48,762 nt of DNA from Ornatilinea sp. (GTDB taxonomy: Bacteria > Chloroflexota > Anaerolineae > Anaerolineales > Anaerolineaceae). Below, piece by piece: positions 25,880-33,943 of the stretch. The first letter of the stretch is position 1, and each line of letters starts with the position of its first letter. The stretch lies in NCBI GenBank assembly GCA_018433975.1, contig JAHDQE010000061.1, positions 1 to 48,762 on the forward strand, in the 5' to 3' direction. The position numbers and the translations under genes were made by a program. The notes beneath the pieces are model-generated. The model had not been told where the DNA came from. It saw nothing but the letters and a program-made list of their open reading frames with translations, and did no database searches.

Positions 25880-26842
25880 ATGAATAAAATCTGGAGTTTG
25901 GGTTTGGCAATGGTAGATATTGTGACGCAGCCTATTACGCGATGGCCGGATTTTGGCGGAGCCGTAAATTCGGACACCACCGAACTGGTTCTGGGGGGAA
26001 TGGCGTTAAATACGGCTGCATCGATTGCGAAAATCGGGAAGGCGCCGGTGGGTCTGATCTCCTGTATCGGTAAGGATGTCTGTGGGGGAGTGATCCAAAA
26101 CGGCTTGACGGACCTGGGCGTAGATATTTCTCACCTGTGCTATACCGATCAGGCCAACACCGGCAATGCAATCTGTTTTATTCATCCGGGTGGAGAACGG
26201 TCTTTTGTTTTGTGCATGGCGGCCAATCATTATCTCGACGAAACCAATATTGATTTTGACGCCTTGCAGCCGGGAGATTACCTCCATGTGGGCGGCGCGA
26301 TGATCATGAACAGGATGAAGGGGGAGGACCTCGCCAACATCCTTAAGAAGGCGAAAGCGCGGAACGTGACCGTTTCCGTCGATACCTGTTGGGACGGCAC
26401 GGATCAATGGTCAAGCATACTGGAGCCCTGCCTGCCATACTGCGATATCTTCCTGACCAATTATGAAGAAGCGCTGTTGTACTCGGGTAAAAAGACCCTT
26501 GAAGAAGCTTTGGATTACTATGCTTCTTTTGAGCCGCGCATCATTGTGGTGAAGAAGGGCGACCAGGGCGCATTGATCCAATCCGACGAGTTCTCGGGGG
26601 AAATCCCCATCTTCAAGGTGAACCCGGTGGATGCCACCGGGGCGGGGGATGCTTTTGATGCGGGCTTCCTGATTGGCTTGTACAACGGCTGGCCGGTTGA
26701 ACAAGCTGCCGTTTTCGGCAGCGCGGTAGGGGCGATCTGTGTGACGGCTTTTGGCGCTACAACCGGAATTGTGAGCTATGAAGAAACCCTGCGCATGATC
26801 GAATCGCAATCCAGAACAGGGGGTTGGAACTGGAAGCTATGA
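25880..26842 (+). CDS. PfkB family carbohydrate kinase (ribokinase-like)
   Basis: A 320-residue sugar kinase. The N-terminal motif is LVLGGMALNTAASIAKIG (about 40-57) and the catalytic motif is canonical, VDATGAGDAFDAGF, with the base Asp, unlike the first PfkB homologue in the window. The ATG at 25880 has GAGG 6 nt upstream; an in-frame TTG at 25868 is less likely. It starts 17 bp after the GntR stop and its own stop overlaps the next start (ATGA). The neighbours point to ribose or a ribose-containing metabolite as the likely source of its substrate, but this is inference. Confidence 0.9.
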   Translation: MNKIWSLGLAMVDIVTQPITRWPDFGGAVNSDTTELVLGGMALNTAASIAKIGKAPVGLISCIGKDVCGGVIQNGLTDLGVDISHLCYTDQANTGNAICFIHPGGERSFVLCMAANHYLDETNIDFDALQPGDYLHVGGAMIMNRMKGEDLANILKKAKARNVTVSVDTCWDGTDQWSSILEPCLPYCDIFLTNYEEALLYSGKKTLEEALDYYASFEPRIIVVKKGDQGALIQSDEFSGEIPIFKVNPVDATGAGDAFDAGFLIGLYNGWPVEQAAVFGSAVGAICVTAFGATTGIVSYEETLRMIESQSRTGGWNWKL

Positions 26843-28341
26843 ATTCAACCACCACCACGCCCATATTGGAGATGAATTCGATTACCAAGCGGTATCCGGG
26901 TGTTGTCGCTCTGGATGACGTTACCTTCCAGGTCAATAAGGGAGAGATCCACGCGCTGCTGGGGGCAAATGGCGCCGGGAAATCGACGCTGATGAAAGTC
27001 CTGTGCGGGGTAACCACTCCGGATGCGGGAGAGATCCTCCTGAATGGCACGGCAGTTACCATCCCGAACCCGTCCGAAGCCATTAAATTGGGCATCAGCT
27101 ATGTGCCCCAGGAGCTGTGTCTGGTCCCTACCATGAGCGTCAGTCAAAATATCCTGTTGGGCCAGGAACCTCTGATCGGGAGACCGCTTTCTCTGGTGAA
27201 CGAAAGAAAGCTGGACTGCGACGCCAGGCAGATCCTGCAATCGGTAGACCTTAACCTGGATATCCACCAGGAGGTGAAGACGCTTCCGGTGAGTGAGCAG
27301 CAGATGATCGCCATTGCCACAGCTTTATACCGGCAAAGCAAGATCATCATCCTGGATGAGCCAACCTCTTCTCTTTCCAGCCGTGAGATTGCAAAGCTTT
27401 TTGAAATCATGAAAAAACTCCGCCAGGAAGGGCACACCATTATCTTCATCACGCACCACCTGGAAGAAGTTTTTGAAGTGGCGGACCGGATTACCATCCT
27501 GCGGGATGCGGTCTTTCAGGGCTGTTATGAGGCCGATCAGGTCGGCAGAGACCAGATTGTGTCCCTCATGACGGGCAAGAAAAACCAGATGATCAAACCG
27601 GACTCCGGACAGCGCAAGTTGGGCGCGGAAGCTTTGCGGCTTGAGGATGTCAGCACCAAATTGATTTCAAAGAATATCTCGTTCAACGTGCATGCCGGTG
27701 AGATCGTCGGGTTGTTTGGACAGGTTGGAGCGGGACGCACGGAAGTTTTGCGGACCATATTTGGCGCGGATAAGATGGAATCGGGGGACATTTACCTTTT
27801 TGGAGAAAAAGCGCAAATCAAATCCCCTTCGGATGCCATTAAGAAAGGGATTGGATTTATCACGGAAGACCGCAAGCACCAGGGGTTGATCCTGACAATG
27901 GACCTGTTGGACAACATCAATATCGGTATTTACGAAAAATCCATGCGGTTTGGACTGATCCGGACGCACAGTCTGGAGAAGATTGCCGAACACTTCCGCG
28001 ATGCTTTGAAAATCAAGAGCAGCAACCTCAATTTATGGACCAGGTTCCTGAGCGGGGGCAATCAACAGAAAATTGTCCTTGCAAAGTGGCTGAACCATGA
28101 ATCGAAAATCCTCCTGATGGATGAACCGACAAAGGGGATTGATGTCGGTGCAAAGCAGGAGTTTTACCAACTCATCCGGGATCTGGCAAACAACGGCGTG
28201 GCCATTGTGCTGGTTACTTCGGAGCTTGCCGAAGTGATCGGGCTGAGTGACCGCGTTTTGGTATTCCGTAAGGGGTCCATTGTTGGCGAGGTGAATCCCA
28301 AAGAAGTAACCGAAGAAAAAATCATGTCGATGACATTGTAA
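26839..28341 (+). CDS. Sugar ABC transporter ATP-binding protein (RbsA-like, two ATPase domains)
   Basis: A 500-residue double ATPase of the carbohydrate-uptake-transporter-2 family. Domain 1 has Walker A GANGAGKST (K48), signature LPVSEQQMIAIATAL and Walker B IIILDEPTSSL. Domain 2 has the degenerate Walker A GQVGAGRTEV usual for RbsA, a full LSGGNQQKIVLAKWL signature and ILLMDEPTKGIDVG. The ATG at 26839 overlaps the kinase stop. With the permease and binding protein downstream it forms a complete importer for a monosaccharide or nucleoside-like substrate. Confidence 0.94.
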   Translation: MNSTTTTPILEMNSITKRYPGVVALDDVTFQVNKGEIHALLGANGAGKSTLMKVLCGVTTPDAGEILLNGTAVTIPNPSEAIKLGISYVPQELCLVPTMSVSQNILLGQEPLIGRPLSLVNERKLDCDARQILQSVDLNLDIHQEVKTLPVSEQQMIAIATALYRQSKIIILDEPTSSLSSREIAKLFEIMKKLRQEGHTIIFITHHLEEVFEVADRITILRDAVFQGCYEADQVGRDQIVSLMTGKKNQMIKPDSGQRKLGAEALRLEDVSTKLISKNISFNVHAGEIVGLFGQVGAGRTEVLRTIFGADKMESGDIYLFGEKAQIKSPSDAIKKGIGFITEDRKHQGLILTMDLLDNINIGIYEKSMRFGLIRTHSLEKIAEHFRDALKIKSSNLNLWTRFLSGGNQQKIVLAKWLNHESKILLMDEPTKGIDVGAKQEFYQLIRDLANNGVAIVLVTSELAEVIGLSDRVLVFRKGSIVGEVNPKEVTEEKIMSMTL

Positions 28342-28378
28342 GAGTAAGAGGCTCTGCAGAACGGGAAAAATCAATCTG

Positions 28379-29338
28379 ATGAAGAATAATACATTCCTTG
28401 AAAAATTAAAGAACAAACAAATTCCGGCCGAATCGGGGATCTTCCTCGCGTGGGTGATCTTGAGTCTGGTTTTCACTATTCTGAGCCCATATTTTTTCAC
28501 AACACAGAATTTTTCGAATATTCTGATCCAGTCCGCAATCACCATCGTGATTGCCAGTGGAGCGACCATTGTAATTGCCTCGGGCGGGATTGATCTTTCG
28601 GTTGGGTCGGTGTTGTGCTTATCCGGGATCCTGATGGCAATGGGCATCAAGGCCGAAATACCGGCCTGGATCAGCATTTTGATCGGCCTGTCGGCGGGAA
28701 CATTGATGGGCGCAATCAATGGCTTCCTCATTGGGATTGTGAAAATCACGCCTCTTATTGCAACATTGGCGAGCCTGAGCGTAATCCGGGCGATTGCGTA
28801 TATCATCACAGACGCCAGACCCATTTATGGCCTGCCCATGAGCTTCAGGATCTTTGGCACAGGTTATCTCGGCCCAATACCTTACGCATTTATTTTGGCC
28901 GTCGCTGTGGCCTTATTACTTCTGTTAGTGCTCAAACGGACCCGGGTGGGCCGTTACACACTGGCGATTGGCGGGAATGAAGAAGCGGCCAGACTATCGG
29001 GTGTGAAGCTTTGGAAAACCAAGATCGCGATTTATGCCCTGGCAGGGTTGTGCTCGGCGGTGGCTGCCCTCATCCTGACCGCCAGGCTGAACGCTGCGGA
29101 AGCCCTGGCAGGCTCGGGGCTGGAAATGGAAGCCATTGCTGCCGCCGTGATTGGCGGAGCGAGCCTGGCAGGTGGAATTGCCAGTATTCCGGGCACCATT
29201 ATTGGCGCCATCCTGATGGCGACCTTGAAAAACGGCCTGACTTTATTAAGCGTGCAGCCTTATTTCCAACAGTTAACAATCGGTATTGTTATCGTGGCCG
29301 CAGTGTTCATTGATAAGATCCGCCGGCGAGGAAATTAA
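28379..29338 (+). CDS. Sugar ABC transporter permease (RbsC-like)
   Basis: A 319-residue inner-membrane permease of the BPD_transp_2 family, with eight to ten hydrophobic helices. Family motifs are ASGGIDLSVGSVLCLSGI (about 64-81), LLVLKRTRVGRYTLAIGGNE and the cytosolic loop EEAARLSGVKLWKTKI that contacts the ATPase. GASLAGGIASIPGTIIGA is the typical late segment. It pairs with the ATPase upstream, 37 bp away, probably as a homodimer. Confidence 0.94.
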   Translation: MKNNTFLEKLKNKQIPAESGIFLAWVILSLVFTILSPYFFTTQNFSNILIQSAITIVIASGATIVIASGGIDLSVGSVLCLSGILMAMGIKAEIPAWISILIGLSAGTLMGAINGFLIGIVKITPLIATLASLSVIRAIAYIITDARPIYGLPMSFRIFGTGYLGPIPYAFILAVAVALLLLLVLKRTRVGRYTLAIGGNEEAARLSGVKLWKTKIAIYALAGLCSAVAALILTARLNAAEALAGSGLEMEAIAAAVIGGASLAGGIASIPGTIIGAILMATLKNGLTLLSVQPYFQQLTIGIVIVAAVFIDKIRRRGN

Positions 29339-29448
29339 AGAGTACTTTTATTGAGATCTTTCTTCTGAGCAAGGAGGTGATTGAGGGGAACCGTCTGAAT
29401 TTTGAAATGCCAGGTCGCTTAAATATAACTAAATTAAAGGAGAGAAAA

Positions 29449-30624
29449 ATGAGTAAGGTTAAATTTGCTTCACTGTTAGTTACAGCGTTTTGTATACTGG
29501 TCCTTTCCGCCTGCGGTGCTCCGGCGCCCACAGCACAACCGGCGGCGGAAGAGCCGGCAGTTGAAGAACCGACGGTCGCGGAACCCGCAGCAGAAGAACC
29601 TGTAGCGGAAGAACCCGCAGCAGAAGAACCGGCAGCGGAAGAAGCAGCAGAAGCTCCTGCGGCTGAAGAAGGGTTGACAATTTTCGAGCAGATGCAGCAG
29701 GATTCGTTTGCCGGAATGGTCGGTTTTGAAGCCCCCAATAATCCGGAAATGCGCATTGGCGTCTTGATGATCACCATGGCCAATCCTTTCTGGGTAACCT
29801 TTTCCGAGGGCGCTCAGGCGATGGGCGAAGAGTTGGGAATCACCGTAGATATCCAATCCGCTCCCACCGAAGGAGATATCGGCTCGCAGCTGGCAACCTG
29901 TGAATCAATGGTTGCGGCAGGTTACGACGCTCTGGTTATCTACCCCATTACGGAAAACAACCTCATCCCCTGTATTGTTAAAGCGAATGAAGCCGGTGTC
30001 CCGATTATTGAACCGAACATCATCAGTGATATGGAAGCCGTAAAGGCTGCCGGCGGCGAGATTGACCAGCCGAAGACCCTGGATATGTACCAGATGGGTG
30101 TGGTTGGAGCCCAATTTATTGTTGATCAGCTCGGCGCAGAGGGCGGTAAAGTTGCCATCATTGAAGGACTTGCGGCCGCACCACAATCTATGGCCCGGAG
30201 AGACGGCGCCAAATCGGTCTTCGAAAGTGCACCCAATATTGAACTGGTCACCAGCCAGGCAGGCGATTGGGACCGGACCGTGGCTTTGAACGCTGCGACC
30301 AACATCATTCAGGCCAACCCGGATATCAAAGGCTTCTACTGTGCCAATGATGTCATGGCCCTGGCCGTGGTTGAAGCAGCGATCGCTGCCGGAAAGAAAG
30401 ACGATATCATCGTTGTCGGCACCGACTTTATCGAGGATGCGAAAGTCTCTATCCAGGAAGGTTTACTGGATGGCAGCGTTGCGTTTTCGCCCTATGTTTG
30501 GGGAGAATTGTCCGTGCAGATGGGTGTGATGAAAGCACAGGGCACAGCAGTTCCGGAAATTATTCCGATTATCCAGATCCTTGTTTCTGCGGATAATGTC
30601 GATTTACTGGAAGATTGGAAATAA
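29449..30624 (+). CDS. Sugar-binding lipoprotein of the ABC importer (RbsB-like)
   Basis: A 391-residue binding lipoprotein. The ATG at 29449 follows AAAGGAGAG. The lipobox is LSAC with Cys22. A 50-residue linker made of repeating E-E-P-A units (coded by a visibly repetitive DNA stretch, 29540-29660) tethers a periplasmic-binding-protein type I domain: IGVLMITMANPFWVTFSEGA, GYDALVIYPITENNLIPCI, KGFYCANDVMALAVVEA and IVVGTDFIEDAKVSI. The linker suggests display across a thick wall or from the outer face. The ligand is not readable; type I family members bind ribose, galactose, inositol or similar. Confidence 0.93.
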   Translation: MSKVKFASLLVTAFCILVLSACGAPAPTAQPAAEEPAVEEPTVAEPAAEEPVAEEPAAEEPAAEEAAEAPAAEEGLTIFEQMQQDSFAGMVGFEAPNNPEMRIGVLMITMANPFWVTFSEGAQAMGEELGITVDIQSAPTEGDIGSQLATCESMVAAGYDALVIYPITENNLIPCIVKANEAGVPIIEPNIISDMEAVKAAGGEIDQPKTLDMYQMGVVGAQFIVDQLGAEGGKVAIIEGLAAAPQSMARRDGAKSVFESAPNIELVTSQAGDWDRTVALNAATNIIQANPDIKGFYCANDVMALAVVEAAIAAGKKDDIIVVGTDFIEDAKVSIQEGLLDGSVAFSPYVWGELSVQMGVMKAQGTAVPEIIPIIQILVSADNVDLLEDWK

Positions 30625-30730
30625 GTCGGACTGAACGGGTCCCCGCCGGGCGGGACCGGAAGCAAAATTTTTATAGGGTTTTATACCGCCCGGCTGAATG
30701 GGTACCGAACAAGTCTGCATGAGAATGAAG

Positions 30731-30764
30731 GCACACGCTGGATAGTTTCCTGTTCAGCGTGTGC
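30731..30764 (+). promoter_or_regulatory. Hairpin before the ADP-ribosylglycohydrolase gene
   Basis: GCACACGCTG (30731-30740) pairs perfectly with CAGCGTGTGC (30755-30764) over a 14-nt loop. It has no T-run and sits 20 nt before the next ribosome-binding site, so it is probably an mRNA stability or processing element that sets relative expression within the operon. Confidence 0.5.
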
Positions 30765-30796
30765 GATTATACAGGATCATATTTTGGAGTGTTTCA

Positions 30797-31849
30797 GTGA
30801 CGATGAATTTAAAAGACAAAATATGGGGATCTTTTTCAGCTTTAGCGGTAGGCGACGGCATGGGAATGCCGCTGCACGAGTTGACTCCGGACGAAATCCG
30901 GGCCCGGTGCGGCGGGTTGGTCACCACTTTTTTACCCATATTTGAAGACGAATTTATTCATATCGACTTTAAACCCGGGCAGGTTACCGATGACACCACA
31001 CTGACCGTGGTGACTGCGCGGGCAATCCTTAAATACGGCAGTCGGATTTCGCCGGACCAGTTCATTCAGGAGCTGGCGGATTGGGTAAAAAACAACCAGG
31101 AAGTGTGGCAGCATGGGAATGTCTATGGTCCCAGCACAAAAATCGCTTTTAGAAATTTTATGAATAATCAATTTGATTCGTATTTAGACCGGACGAGGTC
31201 CTGGTGTTTTACGGGGACTTCGAACGGAGCCATGATGCGTGTTTCTCCGGCGGGTTGGGCGTGCCCCGGCAGATGGCAGGAGGCCGTCCAACTTGCCTGT
31301 AATGTGATCCTGCCGACCCATCCCACCGATGTGGCCCTGTCCGCTGCCGGAAGTCAGGCGGCAGCAATTTCCGAGGCTTTAACCCCATCCGCCACAATAA
31401 ACTCTGTTGTGGATGCGGCGCTGGCGGGAGCAAAATTGGGGGAAGAATTGGGGAAGAAATCTGCCCGGCAAATCGCGCAGCGTTACCCGCTCCCTAACCT
31501 GGAATACGCGCTGGAGCTGGCGGAAAAAGCACAGGATGCTTTTGAAGCCGGTGCGCTGATCCGGAGGGTGATCGGTTCTCACTTCCACGTTTCGGAAACC
31601 CTGGCAATGGTTATGGGGATTTTCTACGCGGCAAAGGGCGACCCTGAGACTGCTATTATCGCGGCGATTAACAACGGCGGCGATACCGACACGATCGCCT
31701 CCATTGTAGGGGCTTTATCGGGCGCCCTGAACGGTATTCAGGCTGTCCCTGCGGAATGGGTCGAGAAGAGTGAGGAGGTAAACCACCTCAATTGTGCCGG
31801 GATGGCGGAAGCGTTTGCTTCAATGGAAGACGATAAACTGAAAGAATAA
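30797..31849 (+). CDS. ADP-ribosylglycohydrolase (DraG) family hydrolase
   Basis: A 350-residue all-helical, binuclear-metal hydrolase. The first metal motif is GQVTDDTTLT and the second NNGGDTDTIAS; both are intact, so catalysis is expected. The start LKDKIWGSFSALAVGDGMG is diagnostic for the family, which removes ADP-ribose from proteins, nucleic acids or small molecules. GTG at 30797 lies 8 nt after GGAG and is preferred; ATG at 30803 is the alternative. Its place after an Rbs-type importer and a sugar kinase suggests a small ribosyl substrate rather than a modified protein. A bidirectional terminator follows. Confidence 0.88.
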   Translation: MTMNLKDKIWGSFSALAVGDGMGMPLHELTPDEIRARCGGLVTTFLPIFEDEFIHIDFKPGQVTDDTTLTVVTARAILKYGSRISPDQFIQELADWVKNNQEVWQHGNVYGPSTKIAFRNFMNNQFDSYLDRTRSWCFTGTSNGAMMRVSPAGWACPGRWQEAVQLACNVILPTHPTDVALSAAGSQAAAISEALTPSATINSVVDAALAGAKLGEELGKKSARQIAQRYPLPNLEYALELAEKAQDAFEAGALIRRVIGSHFHVSETLAMVMGIFYAAKGDPETAIIAAINNGGDTDTIASIVGALSGALNGIQAVPAEWVEKSEEVNHLNCAGMAEAFASMEDDKLKE

Positions 31850-31872
31850 TGCCTGTCTGCCTGTATAAACCA

Positions 31873-31914
31873 CTGAGGAGCGAGAAATTCATTTCTCGCT
31901 CCTCAGCCTTTTTT
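31873..31914. terminator. Bidirectional terminator between convergent units
   Basis: A perfect 15-bp stem (31873-31887 with 31892-31906) with loop TTCA and a T6 run at 31909-31914. An A-rich stretch on the other side lets it serve the minus-strand corrinoid gene too. Confidence 0.9.
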
Positions 31915-31924
31915 AGTCTGTATT

Positions 31925-32557
31925 TTACGCTACCAGCGATTTGGCTAACCGCACAGCCCGGCTGGCATCTTCCGAGTAGCCGTCCGCGCCGATTTTTTGG
32001 GCGTAGTCACTGGTGATGGGCGCGCCGCCGATCATGACCTTGACCTTTTCGCGGAGCCCGGCTTCGGTGAGTGCCTTGATGGTCTCTTCCATGCTGGGCA
32101 TGGTGGTGGTCAGCAGCGCCGACATGGCGATGATTTCCGGGTGGTGTTCCTGGACGGCGGCTACGAATTTCTCCGGCCCGACATCCGTCCCCAGGTCGAT
32201 CACACTGAACCCGGAGCCTTCCAGCATGATGCAGACCAGATTCTTGCCGATGTCGTGCAGGTCGCCTTTCACGGTCCCGGCCACGACCAGCCCCGCCGAT
32301 TTGACATCCGCTTCCTTCAGGCGGGGTTTCAGGATTTCCAGGCCGGTCTGCATTGCGCGGGCGGCAATCAGCATCTCGGGGACGTAATATTCGCCCTCCT
32401 CAAACAACCGGCCCACTTCGCCCATGGCATCAATCATCGCGTTCAACAAAATTTCGGGACTCTGTCCCATTTCCAGCGCTTCATTGACACTGTCTTTGAC
32501 GGCCCCCCGGTCACCTTCCAATATTCCATCATAAATATTCTGCGTTAAGCCTTCCAT
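31925..32557 (-). CDS. Corrinoid (B12-binding) methyl-carrier protein, MtaC/MtbC type
   Basis: A 210-residue corrinoid protein. Residues 1-85 are the helical B12-binding-2 cap (EYYVPEMLIAARAMQTGLEIL). The Rossmann-type cobalamin domain starts at about 90 and has the cobalt-ligand motif GDLHDIGKN with H101, then VIDLGTDVGPEKF and MIGGAPITSDYA. Such proteins carry a methyl group between a substrate methyltransferase and an MtaA-type methyltransferase, one of which is encoded at 33944 under the same operator type. It lies 98 bp downstream of lacI on the same strand. No substrate-specific MtaB/MtbB-like gene is in the window. Confidence 0.92.
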   Translation of the reverse strand: MEGLTQNIYDGILEGDRGAVKDSVNEALEMGQSPEILLNAMIDAMGEVGRLFEEGEYYVPEMLIAARAMQTGLEILKPRLKEADVKSAGLVVAGTVKGDLHDIGKNLVCIMLEGSGFSVIDLGTDVGPEKFVAAVQEHHPEIIAMSALLTTTMPSMEETIKALTEAGLREKVKVMIGGAPITSDYAQKIGADGYSEDASRAVRLAKSLVA

Positions 32558-32655
32558 GTCTCTGACCCTTTCCCGAAGAAAAATTTTGTAAAATTTCCAA
32601 TTTTATGGTTATCCATACTGGGTATGGTCGTTCATAATCCTGTTGAAATCATACC

Positions 32656-33669
32656 TCATTTTGAGGGCGGTTCGCCGGTAGATCCGCGAATCACCAATTG
32701 TGAGGGCAGCACGACCTGTTTCTTTGCGGGTGTCTCTCCGCTTAAAATCTCCAGCAGCAGGCCGGTGGCCCGTTCGACAATCTCGTCGACCGGGTGGTGC
32801 ACGGTGGTCAAACCCGGCCAGGTGTGTTTGGAATAAGCCAGGTCATCGAACCCGCAGATCGAAACTTCCTGCGGCACATCGATCTGCATTTCCTGGAGGG
32901 CGTACAGCGCGCCCAGGGCCGCCTCGTCGCTCCCGGCAAAGATCGCCGTCGGCCGGTCCTTCATCCCCATGATGATCTTTGCCGCGGTGTAGCCGCCGTC
33001 AAAGTTGAACTCCGAATCCAGGATCAGCTCCTCGTCCTGCGGGATCTGGTGCATCTCCAGGGCGGCCCGGTACCCGAACAGCCGGTCGAGGCTGGTGCGC
33101 TGGTTGCGCGGCCCGGATAGAAAGGCGATCCGGCGGTGCCCGAGAGAGACAAGGTGTTCCGCCATCAGGAAGGCACCCTGATAATCATCGCCGGAGACGT
33201 AAGCCGCGTCCGTGGCCCGGTTGAAGGGGGTGATCTGCACCAGGGGGATATCGGATTTTTTCAGCAGACCGGCCAGAAAATCGTCCATGTCACACGGCGG
33301 GGTGGTGACCAGGCCGTCAATGCGGTGCTCGGTAATCAACTGCATCAATTTATTCCGGGATTTGGAGTGGGAGGGGAAATAGGTCTGGGTGAGGATGTCG
33401 TAGTCGTGCTCGTATCCCATTTCCATAATTTTTGAGAGCACCACGGATTGGTAGAAACCGGCTTCGTGCAGCAGGATGCAGATCATATACGATTTGCGCT
33501 GGACCAGCCTTCTGGCGGAAATGTTGGGCGCGTAGCCCAGGGCTTCAATCGCGTCCAGGACCTTCTCCCGGGTCTGCTCGGTGACGTGGGGTTCGTTATT
33601 GACCACCCGAGAGACGGTTTTGATGGAACATTCTGCCAGCTTTGCCACATCCTTAATGGTTGCGACCAT
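32656..33669 (-). CDS. LacI family transcriptional regulator
   Basis: A 337-residue regulator with the DNA-binding domain TIKDVAKLAECSIKTVSRVV and hinge ALGYAPNISARRL, then a periplasmic-binding-protein-like ligand domain (DGLVTTPPCDMDDFLAGLL, RRIAFLSGPRNQRTSLDR, ICGFDDLAYSKHTWPGLTTV). The start is ATG 33669; a TTG one codon earlier (33672) is better spaced (9 nt) from the GGAGG and is also possible. The identical 12-bp site GACAACGTTGTC occurs before this gene and before the divergent methyltransferase, so it likely represses itself, the corrinoid gene and the divergent operon. Confidence 0.92.
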   Translation of the reverse strand: MVATIKDVAKLAECSIKTVSRVVNNEPHVTEQTREKVLDAIEALGYAPNISARRLVQRKSYMICILLHEAGFYQSVVLSKIMEMGYEHDYDILTQTYFPSHSKSRNKLMQLITEHRIDGLVTTPPCDMDDFLAGLLKKSDIPLVQITPFNRATDAAYVSGDDYQGAFLMAEHLVSLGHRRIAFLSGPRNQRTSLDRLFGYRAALEMHQIPQDEELILDSEFNFDGGYTAAKIIMGMKDRPTAIFAGSDEAALGALYALQEMQIDVPQEVSICGFDDLAYSKHTWPGLTTVHHPVDEIVERATGLLLEILSGETPAKKQVVLPSQLVIRGSTGEPPSK

Positions 33670-33707
33670 CAAAAAAGGGGACCTCCATTTTATGCCGGAA
33701 ATAATTC

Positions 33708-33719
33708 GACAACGTTGTC
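33708..33719. promoter_or_regulatory. LacI-type operator, lacI side
   Basis: GACAACGTTGTC, a perfect palindrome with the CG centre typical of LacI sites, just downstream of the minus-strand start point, so it fits autorepression. Confidence 0.82.
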
Positions 33720-33731
33720 TTAACCGGGTTT

Positions 33732-33761
33732 ATTATACAGCATTTTTGGGGCTGCTATCAA
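33732..33761 (-). promoter_or_regulatory. Promoter of the lacI-corrinoid unit
   Basis: On the minus strand TTGATA (33756-33761) and TATAAT (33732-33737), 18-bp spacer; start near 33725, 6 bp before the operator. Confidence 0.6.
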
Positions 33762-33855
33762 GCGTTAAACCAGAACGATCCGGGAAAAACCGGGGATGAA
33801 GGGTTCATTATCCTGTTAAAAGCGAAAAAAAAGGCTAAAACCGGCAAGAAACATT

Positions 33856-33884
33856 TTGACAACGTTGTCATATCTGGATATAAT
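33856..33884 (+). promoter_or_regulatory. Full-consensus sigma70 promoter overlapped by a LacI operator
   Basis: TTGACA (33856-33861) and TATAAT (33879-33884) with exactly 17 bp between them, a complete consensus match. TGACAACGTTGTCA (33857-33870) covers the -35 box. Such a strong promoter needs tight repression, consistent with the operator. Confidence 0.88.
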
Positions 33885-33943
33885 CATTGTGCAGATGTGG
33901 CAGGGGTTTCTATAAAAATTAATCGCACGGCAGGAGGACCGGC

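Noticed and set aside
29370..29381. AAGGAGGTGATTG, a perfect anti-16S complement before the binding-protein gene
   Set aside because: No suitable start codon follows at normal distance; the real start at 29449 has its own AAAGGAG. Probably chance or a remnant.
31870..31915. Possible riboswitch near the corrinoid gene
   Set aside because: The structure is a simple 15-bp stem with a T-run between convergent genes; no cobalamin-riboswitch core was seen upstream of any gene of the module.
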